DNA of 64,000 nucleotides from Pseudomonas fluorescens. GTDB lineage: Bacteria; Pseudomonadota; Gammaproteobacteria; Pseudomonadales; Pseudomonadaceae. The notes under the pieces were generated by a model. That model saw only the letters and a program-made list of their open reading frames with translations, had not been told where the DNA came from and searched no databases. Positions 33,300 through 43,661 of the stretch are shown here, piece by piece. A program made the translations under genes and the position numbers. The stretch covers positions 62,001 through 126,000 of the forward strand of contig NZ_CABVII010000005.1 in assembly GCF_902497995.1 (NCBI RefSeq). The letters run 5' to 3'. Position 1 is the stretch's first letter; each line of letters opens with the position of its first letter.

Positions 33300-34853
33300 A
33301 TGCAGTCACGTAGAGCCTTGCTGTTTCGGCCAGGCCGGTTCCTGCTGCTTGGCGCACTGGGTCTCAGCGGCTGCGTACGGCTCGGACCGGATTTCCAGGC
33401 ACCTGGCGAGGCATGGGTCAAACACTGGAGTAGCCCGGCCCTCGAGCAATCCAGTCAACGCAGCCTGAACCCGGATCTGCGGCAATGGTGGCAAGTCTTC
33501 GCCGATCCGGTCCTGGATCATCTGATTGCCGAGGCGGATGCGCACAACGCTGACCTGAAAATCGCCGGTCTGCGGGTGATGGAAGCCCGCGCCCAGCTGG
33601 GTATCGCGCAAAGCGGACGTTACCCGCAGCTGCAGCAGGCCAGCGCTGACAGCCTGTACTTCAATCGTCGGCAATCCGGTGGCAGCAACCCGCAGGACAG
33701 TCATTTCTGGCAACACAGCGCCGGATTCGACGTCGGCTGGGAGCTGGATTTCTGGGGTCGCTTCAGTCGTGCCATCGAGTCGTCCGATGCCAGCTACTTC
33801 GCCGCCCAGGCCAACTATGAAGACGTGCTCGTGTTGCTGCGCGCGCAAATGGCCGAGACCTATTTCTCGCTGCGCACCACCGAAGCCCGATTGCGCGTCG
33901 CCCGGGAAAACGCCGAACAGCAAAAGCGCAACTTCGAGATCACCGAAAAGCTGTTCAAGAGCGGCCAGCAAGCCGAACTTGACCTGCAACAAGCCAAGAC
34001 CCAATACCTGGGCACCTTGAGCACCATTCCCAATTTCGAAGATCAGCTGCAGCGCACCCGTAATGCGTTGGCTGTGCTGATCGGACAACCGCCGGGCGCA
34101 CTGGCGCAGTTGATCGAGAATCAAGGACTGATTCCGCTGGTCGATCGCGCGGTGCTGCAGGAGGTGCCGGCCAACCTGTTGCTGCGCCGGCCCGATGTGC
34201 GCGCCGCCGAGCTGAATGTCGCCGCCCAGTCGGCGCTGATCGGCGTGGCCGTCACCGACTTCTATCCATCACTGACGTTGCTCGGCAGCATCGTCTGGTC
34301 GGCCGACACCCTCAGTGGCACCTCGCGCAACCTGGATTTTATCGGCGGCCCCAGCCTGCGCTGGAACCTGTTCGATCATGGCCAGATCAGCAACAACGTC
34401 CGCGTACAGGATGCGCGGTTGCAGCAGCTGATCGAGGTCTACCGCGACAAGGTCCGCCAGGCCGCACGGGAGGCGGACGATGCCGCCTATGGCCTGATCA
34501 AATCCCTGGAACGCGAACGCATCCTCGGTGAAGCCGAAACGGCCGCCAAGCGTTCGCTGGTGCTGGCCAGCGCGCAGTACCGCGAAGGCTACTCGGACTT
34601 TCAACGGGTGCTGGATGCGCAGCGTGCCTTGCTCGAGCAACAGGACAATTACCTGGTGGCCCGCAGCAACGCGGTGAGCAATGCGATTGCCCTGTACAAA
34701 GCCCTGGGCGGCGGTTGGTACAGCGCCCGACCCACAGTGGATCCAGCCACTCGCCAACAGATGGAACAACGCACCGACTGGGGCGATTTGCTGGAGGAGT
34801 CCGCCACGCCAGCCCCGGCCTTTCCGATGTCTTACCAGGGACAAGACCCATGA
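33300..34853 (+). CDS. Outer-membrane efflux lipoprotein (NodT/OprM family)
   Basis: A 517-residue TolC-family protein with lipobox LLGALGLSGC (Cys near residue 24). Two OEP repeats are visible from RYPQLQQASADSLYFNRRQSGG to GYSDFQRVLDAQRALLEQQDN. It forms the outer-membrane duct of a tripartite pump with the following HlyD-like protein. Overlaps the next gene (ATGA). The C-terminal tail is Pro-rich. Confidence 0.9.
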   Translation: MQSRRALLFRPGRFLLLGALGLSGCVRLGPDFQAPGEAWVKHWSSPALEQSSQRSLNPDLRQWWQVFADPVLDHLIAEADAHNADLKIAGLRVMEARAQLGIAQSGRYPQLQQASADSLYFNRRQSGGSNPQDSHFWQHSAGFDVGWELDFWGRFSRAIESSDASYFAAQANYEDVLVLLRAQMAETYFSLRTTEARLRVARENAEQQKRNFEITEKLFKSGQQAELDLQQAKTQYLGTLSTIPNFEDQLQRTRNALAVLIGQPPGALAQLIENQGLIPLVDRAVLQEVPANLLLRRPDVRAAELNVAAQSALIGVAVTDFYPSLTLLGSIVWSADTLSGTSRNLDFIGGPSLRWNLFDHGQISNNVRVQDARLQQLIEVYRDKVRQAAREADDAAYGLIKSLERERILGEAETAAKRSLVLASAQYREGYSDFQRVLDAQRALLEQQDNYLVARSNAVSNAIALYKALGGGWYSARPTVDPATRQQMEQRTDWGDLLEESATPAPAFPMSYQGQDP

Positions 34854-35989
34854 GTGAAGCCCCCCAGCCCTCGTCCGAAACGCCTGTCAGCCAAGCACCG
34901 GAACCGAGCGCCGACCCGTCGAAAAAAGGCATCAAGTGGGTGCTGCTGGTGATCCTCCTGAGCCTGGCCTGGTACCTGTTGGCTGACCGCTTCACGCCCT
35001 ATACGCAACAAGCCCGGGTGGGCGCCTTTGTCATCCCGGTGGCTTCGGAGGTGGCGGGGCGAGTGACCCGGGTCAACGTGCGCAACAACCAGGACGTCAA
35101 GGCCGGCGAACTGCTGTTCGAGGTCGACCCGCAGCCGTACCAGATTGCCGTCGACCGTGCGCGCGCCGACCTTGAATCGACCCGCCGGCAGATCGGCGCC
35201 AGCACCGCCGGCATTGCGGCGGCGCAAGCCAATTTGCGCGCCGCCCAGGCCAATGAACTCAAGGCGCGCCAAGACAATCGGCGCCTGGAAGGCTTGTATC
35301 GCGAAGACCCCGGGACCATTTCCGTGCGTCTGCTGGAAGTGTCGCGCTCCAGTCACGAACAGGCGGTCAGCAAGGTCGCCGCCGCCCGTGCCGAAGTGCA
35401 GCGTGCCCGTGAACAGGAGGGCGGCAGCGACGAAGACAACGCCACACTGCGCAGCGCCGCCACGGCGCTGTCAAAAGCCGAACTGGACCTGGCCAACACG
35501 CAGATCCGCGCCCGCTCGTCCGGTCTGGTCACTGATCTGCGCACCGATGTCGGGCAGTTTGCCGGGGCCGGCAGCCCGGTGATGACCCTGATCGCCATCC
35601 ATGATGTGTGGATCAGTGCGGACATGACCGAGAACAACCTCGGCCTGGTCAAGCTCGATACGCCGGTGGCGATTGTGCTGGATGCGCTGCCGGGCGAGAT
35701 GTTCGAGGGGCGCGTGCGCAGTGTCGGCTATGGCGTCAGTGTCGGCCAGACACCCGCGCCCGGCACGCTGCCCAGCGTGCAGAACAGCCGTGACTGGCTG
35801 CGCCCGGCGCAACGTTTTCCGGTGATCATCGAGTTTTCCGCAGACTCGATGAACAGGCTGCGCGACAGCCGTGCGATCCGTGCCGGCGGGCAGGCGGAAG
35901 TCATGGCGTTCCCCACCCAGGGCAATCCGCTCAATCCCCTGGGCCGTTTGTTTGTCGCCCTGATGAGTTGGCTGAGCTATGCCTATTAA
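34850..35989 (+). CDS. Membrane fusion protein (HlyD/EmrA family)
   Basis: A 379-residue adaptor with one N-terminal membrane helix (WVLLVILLSLAWYLL), biotin-lipoyl-like strands (GRVTRVNVRNNQDVKAGELLFEVDPQPYQ), a coiled coil (residues about 115-225) and IRARSSGLVTDLRTDVGQFAGAGSPVMTLI. Start overlaps the preceding stop by four bases. The next gene overlaps its end by 11 bases. EmrA/AaeA-like pumps export drugs or aromatic acids. Confidence 0.9.
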   Translation: MSEAPQPSSETPVSQAPEPSADPSKKGIKWVLLVILLSLAWYLLADRFTPYTQQARVGAFVIPVASEVAGRVTRVNVRNNQDVKAGELLFEVDPQPYQIAVDRARADLESTRRQIGASTAGIAAAQANLRAAQANELKARQDNRRLEGLYREDPGTISVRLLEVSRSSHEQAVSKVAAARAEVQRAREQEGGSDEDNATLRSAATALSKAELDLANTQIRARSSGLVTDLRTDVGQFAGAGSPVMTLIAIHDVWISADMTENNLGLVKLDTPVAIVLDALPGEMFEGRVRSVGYGVSVGQTPAPGTLPSVQNSRDWLRPAQRFPVIIEFSADSMNRLRDSRAIRAGGQAEVMAFPTQGNPLNPLGRLFVALMSWLSYAY

Positions 35990-37013
35990 GGGCTCTACTG
36001 CGCGCTCGCCCCGGGCCCAACGCGCATTGCGTCTGGCCACGGGCACGGCGTTGAGCCTCGCCACCAGCTTCGGCCTGGGGTTGCCGATACCCTTTTTTGC
36101 CCCGGTGCTTGCGGTTTTGCTGCTGGCCACACTCAATCGACCGTTGCCGTTCAAGGCCGGCCTGGTACTGGCGCTGGCTGCGCTGTTTACCACCGCTATC
36201 GGCCTGCTGTTGATCCCGCTCCTACGCTATTACCCCATCAGTGGCGTGCTGTTGATCGGCCTGTGTCTGTTCCTGGCCTTCCGCTTTGGCCTGCGTGGCG
36301 GTAACAACCTGATCATGACCTTTCTGGTGATTGGCCTGACCATGATCTCGTCGGCCGGCGTCGCCGATTTCGAACTGGGCGCCTTGGTCATCGGGGCACT
36401 GGTCAAGGGGTTGTTGCTTGCGGTGCTGGTGCTGGCGCTGAGTCACTGGCTGTTTCCCGAGCCAGCCAACGCCCCGTCACCCCCGCCCCCGCCCATTTTG
36501 CCCGCCGACGAGGTGGGCCGGGTGGCGCTGCGTACCACCCTGATCGTGCTGCCGACCTTCCTGTTGGCGCTGATCGATCCCGCCAGTTACCTGCCGATCA
36601 TTCTCAAGGCCGTCAGCCTGGGTCAGCAGAGCTCGACGGCGACCGCCCGCAACGCCGGCCGCGAATTGGTCGGCTCGACCCTGTTCGGCGGCCTCCTGGC
36701 CATCCTGTTCTGGTGCGCCCTCAGCCTGTTCGTGCATTTGTGGATGTTCTTTCTGTGGATGCTGCTGTTCGGCCTGGTGCTGGCGCGCAAGTTATACGCC
36801 CTGAGCCCGACCCGCTTCAGCCCGGGATTCTGGCTCAACAGCCTGATCACGATGATTATCCTGTTGGGCCAGTCGGTGCAGGACAGTGCGGCAGGCAAGG
36901 ACGTCTACACCGCGTTTGCCGTGCGCATGGGGTTGTTCATCGTTGTCACGCTGTATGCCTGCCTGATGGTCAATCTGCTCAGCCAGCGTCGCGGCGGATT
37001 GATCGCCCGGTAA
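35979..37013 (+). CDS. DUF2955/FUSC-type inner-membrane efflux component
   Basis: A 344-residue protein with about 10 membrane helices in two sets, of the aromatic-acid exporter/FUSC type (AaeB-like, shorter than AaeB). The helix block LVIGLTMISSAGVADFELGALVIGALVKGLLLAVLVLALSHWLFPEP precedes a Pro-rich loop. With NodT and HlyD genes it forms a complete, tightly overlapping operon, so it is probably the inner-membrane part. Confidence 0.82.
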   Translation: MPIKGSTARSPRAQRALRLATGTALSLATSFGLGLPIPFFAPVLAVLLLATLNRPLPFKAGLVLALAALFTTAIGLLLIPLLRYYPISGVLLIGLCLFLAFRFGLRGGNNLIMTFLVIGLTMISSAGVADFELGALVIGALVKGLLLAVLVLALSHWLFPEPANAPSPPPPPILPADEVGRVALRTTLIVLPTFLLALIDPASYLPIILKAVSLGQQSSTATARNAGRELVGSTLFGGLLAILFWCALSLFVHLWMFFLWMLLFGLVLARKLYALSPTRFSPGFWLNSLITMIILLGQSVQDSAAGKDVYTAFAVRMGLFIVVTLYACLMVNLLSQRRGGLIAR

Positions 37014-37090
37014 CACCAGCGTCAACTCGATGTTGAGGGTGCAATCATCGACTAAACTCCTCACCTACTGGCACTTGTGAGGTCATTTCA

Positions 37091-37912
37091 ATGGCAAAGG
37101 ACAAGAAGAAAGCCCCCAGGATCAAGTCCGCTGAAAGCCCGAAACTGAAGAACAAAGACTACCTCGAGCAGTTGCGCGGCCTGCACGTCGAACTGGTCAA
37201 GTTGCAGGAGTGGGTAAAAGCCAAGGGCATCAAGATCTGCATCGTCTTCGAGGGGCGCGACGGTGCCGGCAAGGGCGGGACGATCAAGGCGCTTACCGAA
37301 CGGGTGAGCCCGCGGGTCTTTCGTGTGGTGGCGCTACCGGCACCGAGCGATCGCGAGAAAAGCCAGATGTATGTCCAGCGTTACCTGCCGTATCTGCCCG
37401 CGGCGGGCGAAGTGGTGATCTTCGATCGTAGCTGGTACAACCGCGCGGGCGTCGAGCGGGTGATGGGGTTCTGCACCAAGGAGCAGGTTGCCGGTTTCCT
37501 GAAAACCGCACCCAACGTGGAGCGGGCAATCGTCGATTCGGGCGTCATCCTGCTCAAATATTGGCTGGAAGTCAGCCCGCAGGAGCAAACCCGCCGGCTT
37601 GAGGCGCGGATCAAGGACGGCCGCAAGATCTGGAAGCTGACCCCGATGGATCTCAAGTCATACAGCCGCTGGTACGACTATTCGCGGGCTCGCGACGACA
37701 TGTTCATGACCACCGACACTGAACATGCGCCATGGCTGGTGGCCAACTCGAACGACAAACGACGGGCCCGCCTCAACATTATCAGCGATTTGCTCAGCCG
37801 CATTCCGTACGAGGACGTAGCGCGCGAGAAGGTGATATTGCCCAAGCGGCAGAAGCCCGGCGGCTATCGCGAACCGGATTATCCGCTACGACGAATTCCC
37901 GAAAAATTCTGA
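37091..37912 (+). CDS. ppk2: Polyphosphate kinase 2
   Basis: A 273-residue PPK2 class I protein that uses polyphosphate to phosphorylate nucleotides (GDP/ADP). Walker A is FEGRDGAGKGGTIKAL near residue 55 and Walker B FDRSWYNRAGVERVMG; the lid region follows as QEQTRRLEARIKDGRKIWK. The Lys-rich N-terminus (AKDKKKAPRIKSAESPKLKNK) is typical. It starts at ATG 37091 and stands alone with a 77-base gap before it. Confidence 0.92.
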   Translation: MAKDKKKAPRIKSAESPKLKNKDYLEQLRGLHVELVKLQEWVKAKGIKICIVFEGRDGAGKGGTIKALTERVSPRVFRVVALPAPSDREKSQMYVQRYLPYLPAAGEVVIFDRSWYNRAGVERVMGFCTKEQVAGFLKTAPNVERAIVDSGVILLKYWLEVSPQEQTRRLEARIKDGRKIWKLTPMDLKSYSRWYDYSRARDDMFMTTDTEHAPWLVANSNDKRRARLNIISDLLSRIPYEDVAREKVILPKRQKPGGYREPDYPLRRIPEKF

Positions 37913-37959
37913 CGGGTTGTTAAAGCCTGTCTGCGTTGCAAACAAAGGGCCGCAGTGCC

Positions 37960-39753
37960 ATGAGCCAATTGGATAGTTCGCCCCCCGTCCCGGAACCGGG
38001 GCGGATCGCGCGCCGCGGGTCCAGCGACGATCAGACCGGCTGGGCCCGCTGGCTGCCGGGACTGCGTACCCTGCGCGGATATAAAGTGAGCTGGTTGCGG
38101 CACGACCTCGTGGCCGGACTGGTGCTGACCACGATGCTGGTGCCTGTCGGTATCGCCTACGCGGTGGCATCGGGCGTGCCCGGCATCTATGGTCTCTACG
38201 CGACCATCATTCCGTTGCTGGCCTATGCGTTGTTCGGGCCGAGCCGGATTCTGGTGCTGGGGCCGGACTCTTCGCTGGCTGCCGTGATCCTCGCCGTTGT
38301 CCTGCCATTGTCCGGGGGGGATCCGCAACGGGCCATTGCCCTGGCCGGCATGATGGCCATCGTATCGGGGGCGGTGTGCATCCTGGCAGGTATCGCGCGC
38401 CTGGGTTTCGTCACCGAACTGCTGTCCAAACCGATCCGCTACGGGTACATGAACGGTATCGCGCTGACGGTATTGATCAGTCAACTGCCCAAGTTTTTCG
38501 GTTTTTCGATCGAGTCCGACGGCCCGCTGAGAAACATCTGGGCGATCGCCACGGCGGTGATGGACGGCAAGACCAACTGGACCACGTTCATGGTGGGCGC
38601 CGCCACCCTTGCAGTGATCCTGCTGCTCAAGGGCCACAAACGCATACCGGGCATTCTGATCGCAGTGGCGGGCGCAACGGTCGCCGTGGGTGTGCTGGAC
38701 CTTGCAGCGCGGGGCGGGGTGAAGGTGCTGGGTTCGCTGCCCCAGGGGCTGCCGGCCTTCGCCATCCCGTGGATCACCACCGCCGATATCGTCCCCGTCC
38801 TGATCGGCGGTTGTGCCGTGGCCCTGGTGTCATTCGCCGACACCAGCGTGCTCTCGCGTGTCTACGCGGCGCGCACCCGTACCTACGTGGACCCGAACCA
38901 GGAAATGGTGGGACTGGGCGTCGCCAACCTGGCCGCCGGTTTTTTCCAGGGTTTTGCGATCAGCAGCAGTTCATCGCGCACCCCCGTGGCCGAGGCCGCA
39001 GGCGCGAAAACCCAGCTGACCGGTGTCGTCGGCGCGATTGCCGTGGCCTTGCTGCTGGTGGTGGCGCCGGACCTGCTGCAGGATTTACCCAATAGCGCAT
39101 TGGCTGCAGTGGTGATTGCCTCCGCGATCGGCCTGATCGAGGTCAACGACCTGCGACGGATCTATCGCATCCAGCGCTGGGAGTTCTGGCTGTCGATCGT
39201 CTGTACCGTGGGCGTGGCCGTGCTGGGCGCGATCGAAGGCATCGGCCTGGCCATCGTCATCGCCGTCATCGAGTTTCTGTGGGATGGCTGGCGCCCTTAT
39301 TCCGCGGTGCTGGGCAGTACGGATAACGTCAAGGGTTACCACGACATCAAGCGCTACCCCGAGGCGCGACTCATACCCGGTCTGGTCCTGTTTCGTTGGG
39401 ATGCACCGTTGTTTTTCGCCAATGCCGAGCTGTTCCACGACCGGGTCCTGGACGCCGTGGCGACGTCGCCCACGCCAGTGCGCTGGCTGGTCGTTGCCGC
39501 GGAGCCGGTGACCAGCGTGGACGTTACCTCGGCGGACATGCTGGCGGAACTGGACGAAACCTTGCATGGGGCGGGCATCAAGTTGTGCATTGCCGAGATG
39601 AAGGATCCGGTCAAGGACAAGCTGAAGCGATTCGGGCTGTTCGCGCGGTTGGGAGAAACGGCGTTTTTTCCAACCATGGATGATGCCGTCGACAGCTACC
39701 TCGTGATCCATCCGCAGGACCCGCCAGCGCCCCTGGACTTCCATCAGCGTTGA
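37960..39753 (+). CDS. SulP-family anion transporter with STAS domain
   Basis: A 597-residue SulP permease: SulP signature GLYATIIPLLAYALFGPSRILVLGPDSSLAAVI, about 10-12 helices and a C-terminal STAS domain (PGLVLFRWDAPLFFANAELFHDRVLDA; then DVTSADMLAELDETLHGAGIKLCIAEMKDPVKDKLKRFGL). Substrates in the family are sulfate, bicarbonate or dicarboxylates. Start ATG 37960 gives MSQLDSSPPVPEP; no clear Shine-Dalgarno. A hairpin follows the stop. Confidence 0.88.
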   Translation: MSQLDSSPPVPEPGRIARRGSSDDQTGWARWLPGLRTLRGYKVSWLRHDLVAGLVLTTMLVPVGIAYAVASGVPGIYGLYATIIPLLAYALFGPSRILVLGPDSSLAAVILAVVLPLSGGDPQRAIALAGMMAIVSGAVCILAGIARLGFVTELLSKPIRYGYMNGIALTVLISQLPKFFGFSIESDGPLRNIWAIATAVMDGKTNWTTFMVGAATLAVILLLKGHKRIPGILIAVAGATVAVGVLDLAARGGVKVLGSLPQGLPAFAIPWITTADIVPVLIGGCAVALVSFADTSVLSRVYAARTRTYVDPNQEMVGLGVANLAAGFFQGFAISSSSSRTPVAEAAGAKTQLTGVVGAIAVALLLVVAPDLLQDLPNSALAAVVIASAIGLIEVNDLRRIYRIQRWEFWLSIVCTVGVAVLGAIEGIGLAIVIAVIEFLWDGWRPYSAVLGSTDNVKGYHDIKRYPEARLIPGLVLFRWDAPLFFANAELFHDRVLDAVATSPTPVRWLVVAAEPVTSVDVTSADMLAELDETLHGAGIKLCIAEMKDPVKDKLKRFGLFARLGETAFFPTMDDAVDSYLVIHPQDPPAPLDFHQR

Positions 39754-39755
39754 TC

Positions 39756-39800
39756 TCCCGTGAAAGCGAGCCTGCTCCCGAAGGCTGCGCTTTCACGGGA
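39756..39800. other. Inverted repeat between SulP and DUF5064 genes
   Basis: TCCCGTGAAAGCG and its inverse CGCTTTCACGGGA flank 19 bases that include a REP-like core (GAGCCTGCTCCCGAAGGC). The 13-base stem lies between convergent genes and can act as a bidirectional end, though it lacks a T-run. Confidence 0.6.
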
Positions 39801-39808
39801 AAACGGAT

Positions 39809-40171
39809 TTACTCCAGATGTTCCGGCTTGACCGGATCCCCCGATTTCATTCCCAGCTGTACCCTCACGTCTTCGAATATCTTGTCGTAGAATTTGTGAG
39901 TTGAACCGATTTGGCTATGCACCTTGGGGATACCGTACTTCTCAAGAATCTTCGTGAAATTGCTGGCAAAGTTGTAGGCCTGGTCCTTGGGCAGGAAGAA
40001 CGTTTCGCTCATGTCCTTGCCCTGGATCGAACCATGCAAGGTGAACTGCATGCCTTTGCCTTCCTTGGGGTCCTGGGCGACTTCATAGTCGAAACGCAGG
40101 TCGTAGCTGACGTCGTCCTTGTTCAGCGCATGGCGCTCGATGTGCAGATGTCCGGGTTCGAACGTTGCCAT
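39809..40171 (-). CDS. DUF5064-type small protein
   Basis: A 120-residue soluble protein (MATFEPGHLHIERHALNKDD at the start) that I recall from Pseudomonas genomes as DUF5064. It shows a central SFTLHGSIQGKDMSETFFLPKD-like stretch and no membrane helix. It lies 12 bases downstream of arcC on the same strand, so it may be transcribed with it, though no functional link is visible. Confidence 0.75.
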   Translation of the reverse strand: MATFEPGHLHIERHALNKDDVSYDLRFDYEVAQDPKEGKGMQFTLHGSIQGKDMSETFFLPKDQAYNFASNFTKILEKYGIPKVHSQIGSTHKFYDKIFEDVRVQLGMKSGDPVKPEHLE

Positions 40172-40183
40172 TGCCGTCTCTCC

Positions 40184-41113
40184 TCACAAATAAGTAATGC
40201 CGGCTGTCTCGGTGCTGATCCGGGTACCGGCCGTGCCTTGAACGATAGCCTCGATGTCCGAGAGTGAACCGATCACCGCGACTTTTCCAGTGTGGCGGGC
40301 GAATTCGCAGGCCGCCTGGACCTTCGGTCCCATGGACCCTGCCGCGAAGCCGAGTTTTTCGATTTCGTCGGGGTGGGCCTGGGCGATGGCTTTCTGGGTG
40401 GGTTTGCCGAAGTCGATGTAGGCGGCATTGACGTCGGTGGCGATCACCAGCAGATCGCTGTCCAGCTGTTCGGCCAGTAGCGCCGAGCACAGGTCCTTGT
40501 CGATCACCGCTTCCACGCCCTGCAGTTTGCCGCTGGCACCGTACATCGTCGGGATGCCGCCACCCCCCGCGCAAATCACGATGCTGTCTTTTTCCAGCAG
40601 CCACTTGATCGGACGGATTTCGAAAATGCGTTTAGGTCGGGGGCTGGCCACCACGCGGCGAAATTTGTCGCCGTCAGGAGCAATCGCCCAGCCTTTTTCT
40701 GCGGCAAGTTTTTCCGCTTCGGCCTTGGTGTAGACCGGGCCGATGGGTTTGGTGGGGTTCTGGAATGCCGGGTCATTGGCATCGACTTCGACCTGAGTGA
40801 GCAGGGTGGCGAAGGGCACTTCGAAGTCCAACAGGTTGCCCAGTTCCTGTTCGATGATGTAGCCGATCATGCCTTCGGTTTCGGCACCGAGCACGTCCAG
40901 CGGATAAGGCGAAACCGAGGTGTAGGCGGCCGCTTGCAACGACAACAGGCCCACCTGAGGACCATTGCCGTGGGCGATCACCAGTTGATTGCCGGGGTGA
41001 ACCTTGGCGATTTGCTCGGTGGCGATCCGGATGTTGGCGCGTTGATTGTCCGAGGTCATGGGTTCACCACGGCGGAGCAGGGCGTTACCGCCCAGAGCAA
41101 CGACGATACGCAT
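40184..41113 (-). CDS. arcC: Carbamate kinase
   Basis: A 309-residue amino-acid-kinase-family protein that makes ATP from carbamoyl phosphate and ADP, the last step of the deiminase pathway. Motifs: [48 protein letters not shown], and [29 protein letters not shown] precedes ATG 41113. It is last of arcA-arcB-arcC, with a REP pair in the 156-base gap after arcB. Confidence 0.95.
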   Translation of the reverse strand: MRIVVALGGNALLRRGEPMTSDNQRANIRIATEQIAKVHPGNQLVIAHGNGPQVGLLSLQAAAYTSVSPYPLDVLGAETEGMIGYIIEQELGNLLDFEVPFATLLTQVEVDANDPAFQNPTKPIGPVYTKAEAEKLAAEKGWAIAPDGDKFRRVVASPRPKRIFEIRPIKWLLEKDSIVICAGGGGIPTMYGASGKLQGVEAVIDKDLCSALLAEQLDSDLLVIATDVNAAYIDFGKPTQKAIAQAHPDEIEKLGFAAGSMGPKVQAACEFARHTGKVAVIGSLSDIEAIVQGTAGTRISTETAGITYL

Positions 41114-41158
41114 GATGCAGTCCTTCTAAACGGAGGAGTTACGGGCGATACAGTTCCC

Positions 41159-41248
41159 TGTGGGAGCGGGCTTGCTCGCGAAGGCGGTGTATCAGGCAAA
41201 GATGATGTCGCCTGTTAATCCGTCTTCGCGAGCAAGCCCGCTCCCACA
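41159..41248. repeat. Inverted REP pair between arcC and arcB
   Basis: TGTGGGAGCGGGCTTGCTCG and the exact inverse arm, each 24 bases, separated by 42 bases. It lies inside the arc operon, between the arcB stop and the arcC start, where it could lower arcC expression or protect the arcAB mRNA. Confidence 0.88.
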
Positions 41249-41269
41249 AAGAGCCGACCGCATCGGTCT

Positions 41270-42280
41270 TCAGATATCCGCCAACGCCGCCACCAGGATC
41301 GCCTTGATCGTGTGCATGCGGTTCTCCGCTTGCTCGAAGGCGATGTTGGCCGGCGACTCGAAGACCTCTTCGGTCACTTCGACGCCATTGGCCAGGTGTG
41401 GATAGCGCGCGGCGATGTCCTTGCCGACCTTGGTTTCGCTGTTGTGGAAGGCTGGCAAACAGTGCATGAATTTCACTCGTGGGTTGCCCGAGGCTTTCAT
41501 CATCTGCGCGTTGACCTGGTACGGCAGCAGTTGCTCGATGCGCTCGTCCCACGCTTCCACCGGCTCACCCATCGACACCCAGATGTCGGTGTGGATGAAG
41601 TCCACGCCCTTGACCGCTGCTTTCGGATCTTCGGTGATGGTGATGCGCGCGCCGCTGTCTTCGGCAAACGCCTTGCACTGATCGATGAAATCCTGATGCG
41701 GCCACAGCGCCTTGGGAGCGGCGATGCGCACGTCCATACCGAGTTTGGCGCCGATCATCAGCAGCGAGTTACCCATGTTGTAGCGCGCGTCACCGAGGTA
41801 GGCGTAGCTGATCTCATGCAGCGGCTTATCGCTGTGTTCGCGCATGGTCAGGGTGTCGGCGATCATTTGTGTCGGGTGGAATTCAGCAGTCAAACCGTTG
41901 AACACCGGCACACCGGCAAACTTGGCCAACTCTTCGACGATGTCCTGTTCGAAGCCGCGGTATTCGATGGCATCGAACATCCGCCCCAGCACGCGGGCGG
42001 TGTCTTTCATGCTTTCCTTGTGGCCGATCTGCGAGGACACCGGGTCGATGTAGGTGACGTGGGCGCCCTGGTCGTGGGCCGCGACTTCGAAGGCGCAACG
42101 GGTGCGGGTCGAGGTTTTTTCGAAGATCAATGCGATGTTCTTGCCTTGCAGGTGCGGACGCTCGGTGCCGGTGTACTTGGCGCGCTTGAGGTCACGGGAC
42201 AGGTCCAGCAAATAGTGCAGCTCGCGCGTGGTGTGGTGCATCAGCGACAGCAGGCTACGGTTGCGCATATTGAAAGCCAT
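41270..42280 (-). CDS. arcB: Catabolic ornithine carbamoyltransferase
   Basis: A 336-residue OTCase that splits citrulline with phosphate into ornithine and carbamoyl phosphate. Carbamoyl-phosphate-binding [13 protein letters not shown], ornithine-binding FMHCLPAFH and [12 protein letters not shown] are present; length fits the catabolic type (about 336). Start ATG 42280 begins [21 protein letters not shown], as in ArcB of P. aeruginosa. It is 12 bases after arcA. Confidence 0.95.
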   Translation of the reverse strand: MAFNMRNRSLLSLMHHTTRELHYLLDLSRDLKRAKYTGTERPHLQGKNIALIFEKTSTRTRCAFEVAAHDQGAHVTYIDPVSSQIGHKESMKDTARVLGRMFDAIEYRGFEQDIVEELAKFAGVPVFNGLTAEFHPTQMIADTLTMREHSDKPLHEISYAYLGDARYNMGNSLLMIGAKLGMDVRIAAPKALWPHQDFIDQCKAFAEDSGARITITEDPKAAVKGVDFIHTDIWVSMGEPVEAWDERIEQLLPYQVNAQMMKASGNPRVKFMHCLPAFHNSETKVGKDIAARYPHLANGVEVTEEVFESPANIAFEQAENRMHTIKAILVAALADI

Positions 42281-42292
42281 GATGGGATCTCC

Positions 42293-43549
42293 TTAATAGT
42301 CGATAGGGTCGCGAATGATCGGGCAGGTCATGCAGTGGCCGCCGCCACGGCCGCGACCGAGCTCGCCGGCACTGATGGTGATGACTTCCACCCCGGCCTT
42401 GCGCAGCAGGGTGTTGGTGTAGGTATTGCGGTCGTAGCCGATCACCACGCCTGGCTCCACGGCCACCACGTTGTTGCCGTCGTCCCATTGCTCGCGTTCG
42501 GCGGCGAAGCTGTTGCCACCGGTTTCGACGACGCGCAGGGCGTTCAGATTCAGGGCCTGGGCCACGGTGTCGAGGAAGTTGGTCTCTTCACGACGGATGT
42601 CGATGCCGCCCGGTTTGCTGTCGTCGGGGCGCAGGGTGAAGGCGACAATCTGGTTCACCACTTCCGGGAAGATGGTCACCACATCGCGGTCGCAGAAGCT
42701 GAACACGGTGTCCAGGTGCATCGCGGCGCGGGATTTCGGCAGGCCGGCGACAATCACTTTGTCGACCGCCTTGTGCTTGAACAAATTGACTGCCAATTGG
42801 CCGATGGCCTGGCGCGACGAGCGTTCGCCCATGCCGATCAACACCACACCGTTACCGATCGGCATCACGTCACCGCCTTCCAGGGTGGAGCTGCCGTGCT
42901 CCTGATCCGGATCGCCGTACCAGATCTCGAAGTCGGCGTTGGTGAATTGCGGGTGGAACTTGTAGATGGCGGTGGTCAGCAGGGTTTCCTGACGGCGTGC
43001 CGGCCAGTGCATGGGGTTGAGCGTCACACCGCCGTAGATCCAGCAGGTGGTGTCGCGGGTGAACTGGGTGTTGGGCAGCGGCGGCAGGATAAAGCTGGAA
43101 TGACCGAGGAAATCGCGAAACATCTCGATGGTCTTGCCGCCGAAGCTGTCTGGCAGGTCATCTGCGGACACACCGCCAATCAGGAACTCGGCGATCTTGC
43201 GCGGCTCCAGGCTGCGCAGCCAGGAGCCGGTTTCGTTGATCAGCCCCAACCCGACCGAGTTGGCGGTGATCTTGCGTTGCAGAATCCAGTCCAGTGCTTC
43301 GGGGATGGCGACGATGTCGGTCAGCAGGTTATGCATTTCCAGCACATCGACGTTGCGTTCGCGCATTTTGGTGACAAAGTCGAAGTGGTCGCGCTTGGCC
43401 TGGGCCACCCACAGCACATCATCGAACAGCAGTTCGTCGCAGTTGTTCGGGGTCAGCCGCTGGTGGGCCAGGCCTGGAGAGCAAACCATGACTTTGCGCA
43501 GTTTTCCGGCTTCGGAATGGACGCCGTACTTAACTTTTTCGGTGGTCAT
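42293..43549 (-). CDS. arcA: Arginine deiminase
   Basis: A 418-residue guanidine-modifying enzyme that hydrolyses arginine to citrulline and ammonia. The catalytic Cys is at GGGHCMTCP near the C-terminus; the His and Asp/Glu region is at [11 protein letters not shown] and LEGGDV. Length equals P. aeruginosa ArcA. GGAGG lies 9 bases before ATG 43549. No ANR box is seen in the 112-base gap upstream; the gene may be read from the operon promoter at about 50.6 kb. Confidence 0.95.
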   Translation of the reverse strand: MTTEKVKYGVHSEAGKLRKVMVCSPGLAHQRLTPNNCDELLFDDVLWVAQAKRDHFDFVTKMRERNVDVLEMHNLLTDIVAIPEALDWILQRKITANSVGLGLINETGSWLRSLEPRKIAEFLIGGVSADDLPDSFGGKTIEMFRDFLGHSSFILPPLPNTQFTRDTTCWIYGGVTLNPMHWPARRQETLLTTAIYKFHPQFTNADFEIWYGDPDQEHGSSTLEGGDVMPIGNGVVLIGMGERSSRQAIGQLAVNLFKHKAVDKVIVAGLPKSRAAMHLDTVFSFCDRDVVTIFPEVVNQIVAFTLRPDDSKPGGIDIRREETNFLDTVAQALNLNALRVVETGGNSFAAEREQWDDGNNVVAVEPGVVIGYDRNTYTNTLLRKAGVEVITISAGELGRGRGGGHCMTCPIIRDPIDY

Positions 43550-43661
43550 TTCTGTGATCCTCCAAATAACAAGACAGTCGTGTTACAGGGTCAGAAAGCC
43601 GTCATACAGTCCCTGGCCCGCCACCGGCGGCCTAGAGAGTCTCCCGTTACCATAACAGCGA

